DNA of 64,000 nt from JAFMKE01 sp037624485 (lineage in GTDB: Bacteria > Bacteroidota > Bacteroidia > Chitinophagales > UBA8649): the NCBI GenBank assembly GCA_037624485.1, contig JASJJC010000015.1, positions 9,056 through 73,055 on the forward strand. The letters are read 5' to 3'. Position numbers and translations under genes: made by a program. This document shows, piece after piece, positions 1 through 8,700 of this stretch. Under the pieces are notes generated by a model that was not told where the DNA came from, made no database searches, and saw only the letters and a program-made list of their open reading frames with translations. Position 1 is the stretch's first letter. Every line of letters begins with the position of its first letter.

Positions 1-111
1 TGAGCTAATGGTCCCATTTCCTTCAAAATCATCTTCTATTGTCAAGGTTTGAGCCAGTAAGAAACTTAAAGAGAAAGTTAAAATAGTTAAGGATATAAGT
101 TTGAACTTCAT
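1..111 (-). CDS. Partial secreted protein, N-terminus only
   Basis: The first 37 codons of a minus-strand gene whose remainder lies beyond the left window edge. It opens with a lysine-containing n-region, a hydrophobic stretch ending FLLAQ and then TLTIEDDFEGNG, which is a typical Bacteroidota signal peptide followed by mature sequence. The function cannot be read from this fragment; many such proteins are T9SS cargo or surface lipoproteins. Two palindromic sites lie upstream of its start (147-163 and 278-299). Start is the ATG on the minus strand at 111. Confidence 0.6.
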   Translation of the reverse strand, partial: MKFKLISLTILTFSLSFLLAQTLTIEDDFEGNGTISS

Positions 112-146
112 GCTGATGAGATATTTTGAATAAGTGGTTTTTATTC

Positions 147-163
147 TATAAAATGATTTTATA
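147..163. promoter_or_regulatory. Perfect 17-bp palindrome, possible operator
   Basis: TATAAAAT-G-ATTTTATA has two perfect 8-base arms around one central base. It lies 36 bases upstream of the start codon of the minus-strand secreted protein that begins at 111, where a promoter or operator would be expected. AT-rich palindromes also arise by chance in this AT-rich genome, so the regulatory role is inference. Confidence 0.35.
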
Positions 164-277
164 ATTTTACTCTTGGGGTTTGGGTCTACATCCGTTTCAC
201 CTCGTGTAAAGGTATTAAAAAGCGAAAGAATTTTCAGTTTAAGTCGTATAAATTACTTTTCAGATAGCCTAAAAAAT

Positions 278-299
278 ATCGATTTCCTAGGATATCGAT
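278..299. promoter_or_regulatory. 22-bp near-perfect palindrome built on two ATCGAT boxes
   Basis: ATCGAT boxes at 278-283 and 294-299 flank a central CCTAGG at 286-291. The whole 22 bases form a dyad with a single mismatched pair. The same bases also form a 16-base-spaced direct repeat of ATATCGAT (276-283 and 292-299). It sits between the DUF1853 gene, which ends at 332, and the secreted gene starting at 111. It has no T-tract, so it looks more like a protein-binding site than a terminator. Confidence 0.4.
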
Positions 300-331
300 T
301 CGGATTTTATATTATTTAATAAGCAAATGGA

Positions 332-1129
332 CTACCACCAAACAATAAAAAAAGCGAGGTATGATTTCTTGTGTTTTTGCCAACATAAAGTGGCTTGTTT
401 TTCTCGGATAATCGCCTCGGCCTGCTTTACTATACCTTCAAAGTCTGCCCAGATTTCGTTATCTGCGGGGTCCATTCCCCATTCTTTTTTGGTAGGCAAA
501 TAATAGTTTTTTAAAGCATGGTCCATTTTTATAAATGAGTCTAAATTTAAATAATAGCCTTTGATAGCTTTTGCATAACTGGAGTCAAAAGTAAGTTTGT
601 ATTGATAAGGAATAAATAAAGAAACCAGGAAGCAAAGCGACTGAGAAACTTCATTAATGGCGATATCAGGTAATACAGATTGTGTGAAATTGTGGTGTAA
701 TAAGGGGAATTGTTTATTTTTTAGTTTTTCTAATTTCTCTTTCAATGAATCATTTCTGTTAGGACCAATCCAGTTATTAAAAGCATGCTCAGAAATGTTT
801 GGATCATATAAATAAAACTTATAGGCTAATTCCAAATGTATAATCTGCTGATTCCGTAAATTTTGTATGATAAAATCAATTTCACCCAAGGTTTTTTTAT
901 CCTTAATGACCTGAATGTTCTCATAGAGCACTTCGTAATTGGTGGAAGATTGAATTAAATTAGAAATAATTTTTTCTACTAAGTGACCTAATCTTAGCTG
1001 GCTTGGCAGTTCAAATTGCAGATCTTCTTTGAGCTTTAGTTCTGATAAATTAAATGCTTTTAAACCGGTAATTGATGGTGATAGATTGTTTGTTTGGAGT
1101 ATCGAGCTTATTCTTGGTTTCGTTTTCAT
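332..1129 (-). CDS. DUF1853 family protein (PD-(D/E)XK-like fold)
   Basis: 265 aa, cytoplasmic, no signal peptide. The centre carries the hallmarks I associate with DUF1853: GEIDF, then about 15 residues later HLELAYKFYLY, then WIGPNRNDSL and a Lys-rich helix. The Asp of GEID and the E-x-(A/Y)-K of HLELAYK fit the acidic/ExK catalytic layout of the PD-(D/E)XK nuclease superfamily, so a nuclease fold is plausible, but no activity is established for the family as far as I know. It stands alone: 203 bases downstream of the DUF6884-like gene on the same strand (1130-1363 holds nothing recognisable). Confidence 0.7.
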   Translation of the reverse strand: MKTKPRISSILQTNNLSPSITGLKAFNLSELKLKEDLQFELPSQLRLGHLVEKIISNLIQSSTNYEVLYENIQVIKDKKTLGEIDFIIQNLRNQQIIHLELAYKFYLYDPNISEHAFNNWIGPNRNDSLKEKLEKLKNKQFPLLHHNFTQSVLPDIAINEVSQSLCFLVSLFIPYQYKLTFDSSYAKAIKGYYLNLDSFIKMDHALKNYYLPTKKEWGMDPADNEIWADFEGIVKQAEAIIREKQATLCWQKHKKSYLAFFIVWW

Positions 1130-1363
1130 TGATAAATATCTTTAATAAGGTGTCCGTTGACAGTCTATTTAATTTAACTGAGATTGTTGACTTTAATAAT
1201 CTAGCCAAGAGCTGCTCCAGTTCAATCCACATTATTTTTAGTCTTGATAGTAACAAGCAATGCTTGGTATAGCAAGTCTATGGTCTCAAAGTAATTAAGC
1301 TGCTAACATTGGTGTAGTGCTTTCCATGAAAGGAGCTTTAATCAATCAAGAGTTATTTTAACT

Positions 1364-1762
1364 TTAATCGATATAGGATTCTTCTTTTATTATAAGGGAT
1401 ATCCCTGATTTTTGACAAGCTTTAAGCATACAATCCAGGTAGGGCTTAAGCTGGTCATCGGTTTTTACTGGATTCATAAAAAAGACTATTTCATTAATTT
1501 TTTCAACTTTCATTTGCATTGCGACTAAATCTGCATGCTGGTCGACCTCAGCTGCTACAAGTAAATGGTCATATGTTTTAATTTTTTGCATCGCATTAAT
1601 GAGGCCATACTTGCCAGATAAGATCATGAATTTCACGCCTATTAATTGGGCCGCATGATAGACATTTTTAATCCTTTCATTTTGATAAAGTGCAGCGGCT
1701 GGCATAGGAGTTTTACGCTTATCTTTTTTCGCAGAACAATATGTACAATAAATGCTAATCAC
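1364..1762 (-). CDS. DUF6884/YaaA-like small protein
   Basis: 132 aa. The layout YCSAKKDKR...AAALYQNERIK...ILSGKYGLI...YDHLL matches the DUF6884-type fold distantly related to the peroxide-stress protein YaaA: an early Cys/Ser-x-x-K motif, an ALY motif, the LSxKYGL motif and a Y-D motif. The family often occurs in phage or accessory regions and has no settled biochemical role. It follows the Rieske oxygenase gene by 26 bases on the same strand and may be the last gene of that transcription unit. Confidence 0.6.
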   Translation of the reverse strand: MISIYCTYCSAKKDKRKTPMPAAALYQNERIKNVYHAAQLIGVKFMILSGKYGLINAMQKIKTYDHLLVAAEVDQHADLVAMQMKVEKINEIVFFMNPVKTDDQLKPYLDCMLKACQKSGISLIIKEESYID

Positions 1763-1788
1763 TTTTGTTGATTTAATTCTTTGTAGAT

Positions 1789-2892
1789 CTAGATTTCATT
1801 TTCACTTACATTCATGTATTCAGCCAGTAAACGATGGAAATGATGCACCCCTTTTTCCCTTTTTGGTGAGAATCTTCCAGCTTTGTAAAAACGAGATTGA
1901 AGCCCTTTGTGCACTGCCTCTACCACAGATTCGTCTTCACGTTCGACCTTATCTAATAATGCTCCAGCACCTTTTGAAAGTTTCTCTTCATCATAAACAT
2001 AAGTGATAAAAGAGATCTTGGTCTTATTGATTTCTATAGGTTTTACAATATTTATTGACAAACCCCAAGGATAAAAATTAAACATGATATTAGGGAAAAT
2101 CCAATAATAATAAGCAGCAACATGCTTTCCATAATCTATATGACCTTCAGGTAAATTAAAAACCTCTTCACCACTATCGGAATATCCAATCTGCACATTC
2201 ACATGCTCATATATCTCGGTTTCGTAACTGCCATAATCCAAAACTTTGTTCAAGTCTTCGTGGACAAATGGAACATGAAATCCTTCTAAGTAATTATCGC
2301 AATACAATGCCCAATGACAATTTACTATATAATCCTTATTCCTAGATTCATCTAGTTTAAATTCATTTAAAGGCAGAAATCCTACTCTTTCATTCATCGT
2401 ATTTATCACTTTAGAAAAGTCAAATGCAGGATCTAATCCAACAAATAAATGTGAACCGAATTTTTGGAGAGAGAATTCGGTCAAACTATCACATGGTCTT
2501 GGAAAATTTTTGGCCTCTCTGAATTCAGGCATGTGTTTGAATTTGCCATCCAAACTAAAGGATCTTCCATGATACCTGCAATTTAGCGTACTAACTTTTC
2601 CTGGATCTTGCACCACGATGTTTCCTCGATGGGTACATACATTAGTAAAACATTTGAGCTCGTCGGTTTGGTCTTTTATCAATACCAAGGGCTCAGTTAA
2701 GTAATTATCCAGTAAAACTAATGGGTATGCACTTCCTGTCAGCGGTACTAGCTTGTTTTCATCTCCAATCCATTGCCAAGATCTTAGGAATACCTTCTCT
2801 TTTAATGCTTGAAAAACTTCTGCGCTTCGATAAAATTCAGCGGGAAGAGTTTCAGCTTGACTTATATCAGGATGAACATCAAATCTTTTCAT
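1789..2892 (-). CDS. Rieske non-haem iron oxygenase, alpha subunit
   Basis: 367 aa. The N-terminal Rieske [2Fe-2S] domain has Cys86-x-His88 and Cys105-x-x-His108. The catalytic domain has the mononuclear iron motif Asp199-Asn-Tyr-x-Glu-x-x-His206-x4-His211, with a likely third ligand Asp near residue 328. This is the architecture of ring-hydroxylating dioxygenase and choline-monooxygenase-like large subunits; the substrate cannot be inferred. No reductase, ferredoxin or beta subunit is adjacent, so electrons must come from elsewhere. The start lies only 4 bases downstream of the DUF6150-like gene, suggesting read-through from the secreted-protein cluster. Confidence 0.85.
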   Translation of the reverse strand: MKRFDVHPDISQAETLPAEFYRSAEVFQALKEKVFLRSWQWIGDENKLVPLTGSAYPLVLLDNYLTEPLVLIKDQTDELKCFTNVCTHRGNIVVQDPGKVSTLNCRYHGRSFSLDGKFKHMPEFREAKNFPRPCDSLTEFSLQKFGSHLFVGLDPAFDFSKVINTMNERVGFLPLNEFKLDESRNKDYIVNCHWALYCDNYLEGFHVPFVHEDLNKVLDYGSYETEIYEHVNVQIGYSDSGEEVFNLPEGHIDYGKHVAAYYYWIFPNIMFNFYPWGLSINIVKPIEINKTKISFITYVYDEEKLSKGAGALLDKVEREDESVVEAVHKGLQSRFYKAGRFSPKREKGVHHFHRLLAEYMNVSENEI

Positions 2893-2896
2893 TAAG

Positions 2897-3235
2897 TTAG
2901 TATAATAGATGCTTCTTACTGGCTTTTTTCCAACCCGTATTGTATTTGTCTTCGGTAAAGTAAATGATTAAATCACAGTTATATTTATCTTCTGTGAAAT
3001 AAATTATTTTGTCAGAGTTATACTTATTGTCTGAAAAGTACCAATGTCCCTTATTATTTCCGAGATTATATTTGTCTTTACTTTTAAATACAACAAGATC
3101 ACAATTGTACCTATTATTTGTCACGTAGACTAAAATGTCTGCATTGTATTTGTCGCCTGAAGAATATATAAGTTGAGCAGAAGAAAGTTTACAAACAAAA
3201 AATATAAATGCAAGTAAGGAAAATATTTTTTTCAT
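2897..3235 (-). CDS. Exported DUF6150-like tandem-repeat protein
   Basis: 112 aa with a clear signal peptide (MKKIFSLLAFIFFVCKLSSA). The mature part is almost wholly made of short repeats of about 14 residues, each carrying (D/N)(K/R)YN followed by a hydrophobic strand such as CDLIIYFTE; I count six YN boxes. This pattern resembles DUF6150. I recall that family being discussed as having a deeply knotted predicted fold, which I could not verify. The protein is small, probably periplasmic or extracellular, and function is unknown. It lies 32 bases after the 81-aa gene. Confidence 0.6.
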   Translation of the reverse strand: MKKIFSLLAFIFFVCKLSSAQLIYSSGDKYNADILVYVTNNRYNCDLVVFKSKDKYNLGNNKGHWYFSDNKYNSDKIIYFTEDKYNCDLIIYFTEDKYNTGWKKASKKHLLY

Positions 3236-3267
3236 AGGATATTTTTGAGATAAATATAGGTGGGTTT

Positions 3268-3513
3268 TTAAATGGTCTCTTTATGTTTTTGGTAAAGCAT
3301 TTGGCAAACTTTGTCCATGGACTTAAAAATTGCTTCATCAAAATTAGTCGATTTCGTAATACTTGTCAAAGTCTGAACAGCATTATAAATAATAATATTA
3401 TCACTTTGCTTGATGCGTTCAACAGCATTCACCTCATTACTTCCTTTCGAAGAATTAGATACTATAACTTCTTTGGTATCTGTATCTATTGCAAATAATA
3501 AAGTCTTACTCAT
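3268..3513 (-). CDS. Hypothetical 81-aa cytoplasmic protein
   Basis: 81 aa with no signal peptide or membrane segment. It begins MSKTLLFAIDTDTKEVIVSN (strand-like), then two helices with Asp/Glu/Lys-rich faces. I recognise no family. It lies 9 bases after the exported HNH nuclease gene and before the DUF6150-like gene, so it is probably co-transcribed. Its small size and position directly after a nuclease raise an immunity-protein possibility, but an exported nuclease does not obviously need a cytoplasmic inhibitor, so this is speculation. Confidence 0.5.
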   Translation of the reverse strand: MSKTLLFAIDTDTKEVIVSNSSKGSNEVNAVERIKQSDNIIIYNAVQTLTSITKSTNFDEAIFKSMDKVCQMLYQKHKETI

Positions 3514-3522
3514 ATATTTTTA

Positions 3523-3987
3523 TTATCGATGATGATGACAACGTCCACTTGAATCTGTTGTTCTATTTTTACATCTAAGCCCTTTTAGTGTGGTCCCTGA
3601 ACATTGTTTAGAAATGCTTTTTTTTGTTGTTTTTCCTTGGCAACAATCTACTCCCACTTTTTTATTATGAACTTTACAATAACAGCTATTGGATTTACTT
3701 CTATTGCAGGTCATGCAGAGCAGCTGAATGTTTGATACAGTGCTATTTCCGCCACAAGAAAATGGTGATATGTGATCGTATTCTAGGTTTGAATAGCTGC
3801 TACAACATTGGCATTTACCGGCATCCCTAGCGTATACAATCTTTTTTGTTGTTTCTGAAATATAACGACTTTGTCCAAAGCTTGTAGCACTCAATAAAAT
3901 TAGAGCGAGAATTAAACAAACTTTAATCTTTTTAGTACAGAGGCTTAAAATTTTCAAAATCTTGTCATTTACCAGCACGCTTGCCAA
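3523..3987 (-). CDS. Exported HNH endonuclease with C-terminal Cys/His motif
   Basis: 154 aa. A hydrophobic export signal (about residues 20-38, ending LLSATSFGQ) precedes an HNH nuclease domain: Cys59-x-x-Cys62, then LEYDHISP with Asp71-His72, GGNSTVSNIQLLC with Asn86, and Cys91-x-x-Cys94-Asn. A tail CSGTTLKGLRCKNRT...GRCHHH adds another probable zinc site. Export makes this a secreted or periplasmic nuclease, unlike typical restriction or homing HNH enzymes. The ATG at 3987 overlaps the upstream gene by 19 bases. The TTG at codon 11 would give a more compact signal peptide, so the exact start is uncertain. Confidence 0.75.
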   Translation of the reverse strand: MASVLVNDKILKILSLCTKKIKVCLILALILLSATSFGQSRYISETTKKIVYARDAGKCQCCSSYSNLEYDHISPFSCGGNSTVSNIQLLCMTCNRSKSNSCYCKVHNKKVGVDCCQGKTTKKSISKQCSGTTLKGLRCKNRTTDSSGRCHHHR

Positions 3988-5093
3988 GTTGACCCATCAT
4001 AGACCATTAATTTATGCGTTGTAGAATCCATATAAATATCGCCTTCCGCAGGAGAGCTAGGTGAAGATGCTCTTGGCTCAAGACGCATGACGTCTTTTAC
4101 GTGTAAATTCCTTTGTGCACTCATTATTCCGATACCGACTCTAACGACATCTGTTGAATGAGGCGCAATTCTAACAAGGTTGTTAAAACTAGTGACATCG
4201 CCCAATACTGTGGATTCTCTGAAGAAATATCCGTTACTGGCGTTACCTGTGTATGGTCCACAGTAAAACTTTAGTGTTCCGTATGGGGCAATATTTGAAA
4301 CAATTCCCTGAGTAGACCCAAGCCCTGTAAAAGATAAAAATCCATTATCTATATGCAGTTTTGACTGAGGAGTTGCAGTTCCTATACCCACATTTCCCAA
4401 TGTATCTATTGTCAATGCGTTAGATAGAATATTTGAGCCCCCTGCTTCAGAATAATCAGTCCATAATCCAAATTTCAGCTTGTTTCCATCACTTTGATCA
4501 CCATGCATACGCCATACTCCTTTAGGATTCTTTAACCATAACTCGGCATCTGTGGTAGTGCCTGAAGTCTCTATTACCTGAGAAGAAAAAACATCATCGC
4601 TAAGGACTAATTCAACTCCTGGATAAGAGCTAGCCGTTCCAATTCCTACCTGGTTTAAAGTATGCGTTGTGTCATCAATAGTTTGCCATCCAGACGAGTT
4701 CTTCGCAAACAAGGCATAAGGCACGCTTAGTAATTGGCTTGTACCCGTAATAGTATAAGATGTTCCTCCAGTTGGGTCAGTTTCTGTTTTTATAAAGTAG
4801 GGACCACTGCTCCAATCTATAGCGTTAAAAGTACCTGCTACATTTGAACCCGCACCTATTTCTAGGCTTACTAAACCATTAATATTTGTAGTTGGTGCAT
4901 GAGTTTCTACATAAACTGCTGTGCCATTAATGGAATCCTGTAAGATGCTTATTTGCATGCCAATGGTCGCGGTCGCTACAAGATTGTCTCCGGCGTCTCG
5001 GACAACAGCTTGATAACTCATCATTTCTGGTGATTGAGCCAATGCGACTAAGGATAGTATACTGACAATAATTAAGGAGGAGATTTTTTTCAT
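3969..5093 (-). CDS. Exported trimeric-tail-like protein (SYQAVVRD family)
   Basis: 374 aa with signal peptide MKKISSLIIVSILSLVALAQ. After it comes the segment SPEMMSYQAVVRDAGDNLV, followed by a Gly/Thr-rich beta region with SVPYALFAKN and VGIGTATPQSKLH, and a short C-terminal strand pair EGDIYMDSTTHKLMVYDGSTW. This combination is frequent in Bacteroidota proteins often annotated as tail-fibre-domain or surface proteins. It has no T9SS sorting domain and no visible S74 chaperone. It follows the T9SS protein by 4 bases, a pairing I recall as common in this phylum. Confidence 0.65.
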   Translation of the reverse strand: MKKISSLIIVSILSLVALAQSPEMMSYQAVVRDAGDNLVATATIGMQISILQDSINGTAVYVETHAPTTNINGLVSLEIGAGSNVAGTFNAIDWSSGPYFIKTETDPTGGTSYTITGTSQLLSVPYALFAKNSSGWQTIDDTTHTLNQVGIGTASSYPGVELVLSDDVFSSQVIETSGTTTDAELWLKNPKGVWRMHGDQSDGNKLKFGLWTDYSEAGGSNILSNALTIDTLGNVGIGTATPQSKLHIDNGFLSFTGLGSTQGIVSNIAPYGTLKFYCGPYTGNASNGYFFRESTVLGDVTSFNNLVRIAPHSTDVVRVGIGIMSAQRNLHVKDVMRLEPRASSPSSPAEGDIYMDSTTHKLMVYDGSTWQACW

Positions 5094-5097
5094 GATA

Positions 5098-5568
5098 TTA
5101 TTTTTTAATTATTTTAAAGGTTTTGATGATCAAATTATTTTCTTGTACACTTAGCAGGTAAGTGCTCTCGGGGTAATCTAGCATGTCAATAGTGGTCTTG
5201 GTGTCTGACAAACACTCTTTAAACATTAATTTTCCATTTACATCATACAGCTGACAAGTCAACTTTTCGCTGGTATAATCGCTTACATCAAGAATAAGAA
5301 AATTATTGGTTGGATTGGGGAAGGCGTTGATTGTCAGTTTGATTGCGGTTTCTTTAATGCCTACAGTAACAGAGATTTCGTAAGCTTGTTGAACACCTTG
5401 AGCTACAGAGCCATTGCTTCCTGTCTGCGTAGTATAAACTATTTGTCCAATGGAATAACTGCTTGACCCACCGGTTCCTAAGGCATCACCTCCGGATGAA
5501 ACTGCCGCTTCTTGAGCTTGCAATCCAATTGTGATAAATAGTAAAATAGCAGTTATAAATATTTTCAT
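5098..5568 (-). CDS. Small T9SS cargo protein with type A sorting domain
   Basis: 156 aa. Signal peptide MKIFITAILLFITIGLQAQ is followed by a short mature segment (SSGGDALGTGGSSSYSIGQ, then VAQGVQQAYEI). The rest is a type A sorting domain: NAFPNPTNNFLILDVSD, LYDVNGKLM, and STYLLSVQENNLIIKTFKIIKK at the end. So nearly half the protein is export signal. It is the first gene of a tight minus-strand run reaching down to 2897 or further. A TATTTTTG box on the minus strand at 5670-5677 is a candidate -7 element. Confidence 0.8.
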   Translation of the reverse strand: MKIFITAILLFITIGLQAQEAAVSSGGDALGTGGSSSYSIGQIVYTTQTGSNGSVAQGVQQAYEISVTVGIKETAIKLTINAFPNPTNNFLILDVSDYTSEKLTCQLYDVNGKLMFKECLSDTKTTIDMLDYPESTYLLSVQENNLIIKTFKIIKK

Positions 5569-5669
5569 ATATAAAAAGTTTTAAAATCTAATATACTAAC
5601 TCTTGATTTCTTTTAAAAGCATTTGTTCGGGTATTTAGGTCAGTTAAGGCAGCTTCATCTTAAACTATA

Positions 5670-5677
5670 CAAAAATA
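5670..5677 (-). promoter_or_regulatory. Candidate Bacteroidota -7 box for the secreted-protein cluster
   Basis: On the minus strand this reads TATTTTTG, an exact match to TAnnTTTG, about 100 bases before the start at 5568. No convincing TTG lies at the usual distance upstream, so the call is tentative. Confidence 0.35.
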
Positions 5678-5728
5678 AAGGTTTTCATAGTGTATTAGGT
5701 GTCGACAAATCAACTCCGCTCATTTTCT

Positions 5729-5736
5729 TATCTTTA
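5729..5736 (+). promoter_or_regulatory. Candidate -7 box for the beta-galactosidase gene
   Basis: TATCTTTA differs from TAnnTTTG at one base and lies 18 bases before the ATG at 5755. Its position inside the longer open frame that starts at 5623 supports the downstream start. Confidence 0.35.
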
Positions 5737-5754
5737 CTGGCAATTTACCTTGAC

Positions 5755-8700
5755 ATGCTTTATCGCCTTTTTACATTCACTTTTTTTTGCTGGTCCCTCT
5801 TGTCTTTTGGGCAATACGCATATATTGAGAATCCTGAACTTTTCCAAGAAAATACCTTAGATGCGCATGCCTCATTTACCTTTGATACCCAAGAAGAAGG
5901 CCGTCAAATCACTCAAAATCCAAACTACCTTATCCTAAATGGAGATTGGTTGTTTCATCATAGCATGGTGCCAGAAGAGCGCCCGGTAGACTTTTATCAA
6001 ACAACTTACAATACAGAAGATTGGGCGACTATACCTGTGCCAGGCGACTGGCAAATGTATGATTATGATTATCCCATTTACACCAATTGGAAGTATCCAT
6101 TCAAGCCGAATAAGCCGAATGTCCCGCGTGATTTTAATCCAGTGGGTTCATATAAGAAAAACTTTAATCTGCCTACAGATTGGGATACGGGAGTCGATGA
6201 AATTATACTGCATTTCGGCGGGGTTAATTCTTGTTTCTTTGTGTGGCTTAATGGGCAGTATTTAGGGTATAGCGAAGACAGTAAATTGCCTAGTGAGTTT
6301 TCGGCCTCTTCCTACTTGCAAAATGGGCAAAACCAAATCGCTGTTGAAGTCTATAAATATTGCGATGGCACTTATCTCGAAGATCAGGATATGTGGCGCC
6401 TGAGCGGTATAGAAAGGGATGTATATCTTTATAAGCAACCCGAAGTAAGTATTGAAGATTTAACTATTCAAGCGTCCCTAGATGAGTCCTATTCACTAGG
6501 CAACTTGAGTGTAGAAATACACACGGCTTTTCCTAATTACAGTAAATCAACATTCAGTGTAGAGTGCCAGCTGATTGCCCAAGATAGCTCGGTTTTATGG
6601 CAGCGCTATTTTATGCAAGCAAACGGCTTGAATACTTGGGCAAAAAAAAGTTTAAAAGGACAAATATCGGATGTTCAACAATGGTCGGCGCAGCATCCAA
6701 ATCTTTATACTCTAGTGGTTTGCATAAGAAATGAGCAAAATGATTTGCTGCAAAAAGTGGTACAAAAAGTAGGCTTTAGAAGTTTAGAAATTAAAGACGG
6801 CATCTTTTACATCAATGGCGATACTGCCCTAATAAAGGGCGTAAATAGGCACGAACACGACCCGAATTGGGGGCATGCAGTAGCTTACACCGGAAATGCT
6901 TTCAACGAAGATAGCTTGCGCACCGATTTGGAACTCATCAAATCACTCAATTTTAATGCCGTAAGAACTGCACATTACCCTAATCATCCAATTTTCTATG
7001 ATTTGTGCGATGAAATTGGCCTTTATGTTTGCGATGAAGCTAATGTAGAGGGACATTATTACATGATGTTTGCTCCTTTTGACAATCTTGCTATCGATCC
7101 AGATTATCGGGAGGCTATATTGAGTCGGATTTATAACATGTATCAGCGAGATAAGAATCACCCCTCTATCATCATGTGGAGTGTGGGTAATGAGAATGGA
7201 ACAGGAAAAACCATGGTTGAAGCCTATAAAATGTTGAAGGAATTGGATCATGATCGACCGGTGTTTAATGAGCGTCATTTTTTCATGAATACTATCAAGG
7301 AAAAGCACTCTGATTTTAATGGACATATGTACGCACCTATTGATAAGGTTGAAAAGATTATAAAGAAGGATAAAGACAAACCATTCATTTGGATTGAATA
7401 CGCTCATGCGATGGGGAATAGTACAGGGAATTTTAATGACTTGTGGGATTTTGTTCGCAGCGAGCCTCAGGTGCAAGGAGGCTTCATATGGGATTGGCGA
7501 GATCAAGGCATCTGGAAGACGAATGAGAATGGGCAGCGTTTTTTGGCCTACGGAGGGCATTTTGAACCTGAAGATCATCCCTATGTTGGAGGCTTGCAAG
7601 GTGATGGTAATTTTTGTGCCAATGGGGTGATTAGCGCCGATGGAAAGTTGCACCCTGGGGCAGATGCCATAAAACATGCCCAAAGCAATGTGCAAATTGA
7701 GATGGTTAATGACACGACCTTCCGATTTACCAATGATTTTGAAGCATATAATTTAAGTGAGTTTGACTGTTGGGTCAATTGGCGAACAACGGATGGTCAA
7801 GGTCATGTAGGTAGGTACAATGCCTTAACTTGTGCGCCAAATTCAGATACGCTAATCCAATATAAATCGCCAGGAGATGTTGCCTTTATTAGTTTTTCAC
7901 TGTTCAAGAATGAAAATGAATATGTAAAGAATTTCTTTTTGAAAGATTTTAATCAACGACAGGTGAACTTAGGTAAAGAATTGACTCAATTTAAAGCTAG
8001 AAAAGTGGGTGAGCTCAATGTAGTTGGCAATGATAAGGTCGAGTTCGTGATAAGCGAAAAAGGTACATTACATGATTTAAGTGTCGATGATGTTTTGAAA
8101 TTTGTAGATGGACCTCGGGTGAATTTTTGGAGAGCATTGACGGATAATGATTACGGGAACAAAGCCAATAAAAGATTGGCGTATTGGCGTTCAGCTGAGC
8201 ATTTGAGTGAGTTGATTGACTTAAGCCATGGTCAGGCAGATAATTACTATGCTGTTGTTGCGGTCTACGAATTGCCCGAGAAAAAAGGAACTTATCGTTT
8301 GGGTTATAAAATCTATTCGGATGGATTGATGGAAGTAAATTTGGATTTCGACTTAAAGTGGAGCGAAGAAATCCCTCGCATAGGTTCATATATGCTATTG
8401 CCAGCTGACTATGATTTAATACACTATGTAGGGATGGGGCCAAATGAGAATTACATAGACCGACAAGATGGACAACGATTGGATGAGTTTTATTTGGGTT
8501 TGAATCGAGACCCTGATTATCCCAATCTTCAAATACAGGAAATGCCTTATATCCGCCCTCAAGAATATGGCAATAGAACCAAGACTTTTTTGATAAACTT
8601 ATACGCCCCGAATGATTCATTAAGAATTATATGTAATGATTTGAGTTTTAGTGCATGGCCTCACGATCAGGCAGATATTGATGCAGGAGCGGAGAAACAA

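Noticed and set aside
1050..1256. 68-codon open frame on the minus strand over the DUF1853 start
   Set aside because: It overlaps the well-supported DUF1853 N-terminus by 80 bases, lacks recognisable motifs, and has a plus-strand counterpart of the same length, as expected of chance frames.
5623..5754. 44-codon upstream extension of the beta-galactosidase frame
   Set aside because: It would bury the signal peptide, contains promoter-like boxes, and its sequence does not resemble the family.
6943..7695. 250-codon frame antisense to the beta-galactosidase
   Set aside because: Shadow of a strongly supported gene; the composition is that of reverse-complemented coding sequence with no family resemblance.
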